DNA of 64,000 nt from Sporolactobacillus sp. STSJ-5 (GTDB lineage: Bacteria > Bacillota > Bacilli > Bacillales > Sporolactobacillaceae). Location of the stretch: NCBI RefSeq assembly GCF_024385605.1, contig NZ_JANFOJ010000003.1, positions 186,001 to 250,000 on the forward strand, in the 5' to 3' direction. This document shows positions 63,910 through 64,000 of this stretch, piece after piece. Every line of letters begins with the position of its first letter. The first letter of the stretch is position 1. The notes beneath the pieces were generated by a model that was given only the letters and a program-made list of their open reading frames with translations, was not told the origin of the DNA and made no database searches. The position numbers and the translations under genes were made by a program.

Positions 63910-64000
63910 AGCCACCGTCCGTCTTCGTTCATTCCTTTTATGTTTTCATTTAACCATTTTTTCTCTGTGCACACAATTCCAAATGGGGAATGATGACAAT

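Overview
The window reads as a contiguous chromosomal segment of an endospore-forming, low-to-moderate GC Bacillota. Gene content and order resemble the yus-yur-yun-yut part of the Bacillus subtilis chromosome: metNPQ, sufCDSUB, yunD-yunC-yunB, lytH, yutD, yutF, yutH, yutI, yuzD, dapF, yutM. Spore genes (yunB, lytH, yutH, a YjcZ-type micropeptide, a PbpG-like penicillin-binding protein) support a spore former in Bacillales. The family cannot be fixed from the sequence alone. Almost every gene is intact, SD-led and followed by a clear intrinsic terminator.

Layout. 1-2.97 kb: promoter, SAM riboswitch and the methionine ABC importer metNIQ. 3.1-8.6 kb: the SUF iron-sulfur assembly operon sufCDSUB. 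8.6-15.5 kb: yunD, yunC, yunB, lytH (opposite strand), yutD, yutF, yutH, yutI. 15.6-17.6 kb: yuzD, a small cysteine protein, dapF and a HesB/IscA-type carrier under a promoter that overlaps an FNR/Rex-like palindrome. 17.6-18.9 kb: an AT-rich accessory patch (pyrimidine-dimer-glycosylase family protein and YfbU). 19.3-23.7 kb: type II NADH dehydrogenase, two divergent XRE regulators with palindromes between them, a possible small ORF, and a glutamine-dependent asparagine synthetase. 24-29.4 kb: pgi, YggT, a MacB-type ABC exporter next to a decapitated GNAT pseudogene, a ClbS/DfsB protein and tRNA-Ala(CGC). 29.6-39.4 kb: an APC permease, a class A PBP, hemH, a histidine phosphatase, lipoate-protein ligase, an M48 protease and ddl. 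39.5-45.9 kb: a secreted 3D-domain wall protein behind a WalR-box match, an acyl-CoA thioesterase, the 31-aa YjcZ-type peptide, ribU with its FMN riboswitch, menA, a PC4/YdbC protein, a Nudix hydrolase and MscL with a zinc-ribbon tail. 46-50 kb: Cu/Zn SOD, fabL, DUF948, OsmC, PAP2, PpiB and an MTH1187-family protein. 50.2-62.1 kb: the overlapping recombination-repair operon addB-addA-sbcD-sbcC. 62.2-64 kb: a NarL-type two-component system on the minus strand.

Functional threads are sulfur and iron-sulfur metabolism (met, suf, yutI, yutM), cell wall and spore envelope (lytH, PBP, 3D protein, ddl, yunB, yutH), and DNA end repair (addAB, sbcDC). No CRISPR array, prophage, intact insertion sequence or recognisable defence island was seen. 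The most unusual points are regulatory or architectural: hairpins that can mask Shine-Dalgarno sites of yunC and yunB, a perfect 16-bp palindrome before the DUF948 gene, the WalR and FNR/Rex-like sites, the divergent XRE module beside the asparagine synthetase, the MscL-zinc ribbon fusion, and the GNAT gene whose 5' half has been replaced by an ABC exporter and its terminator. I did not find a clearly new multi-gene system.
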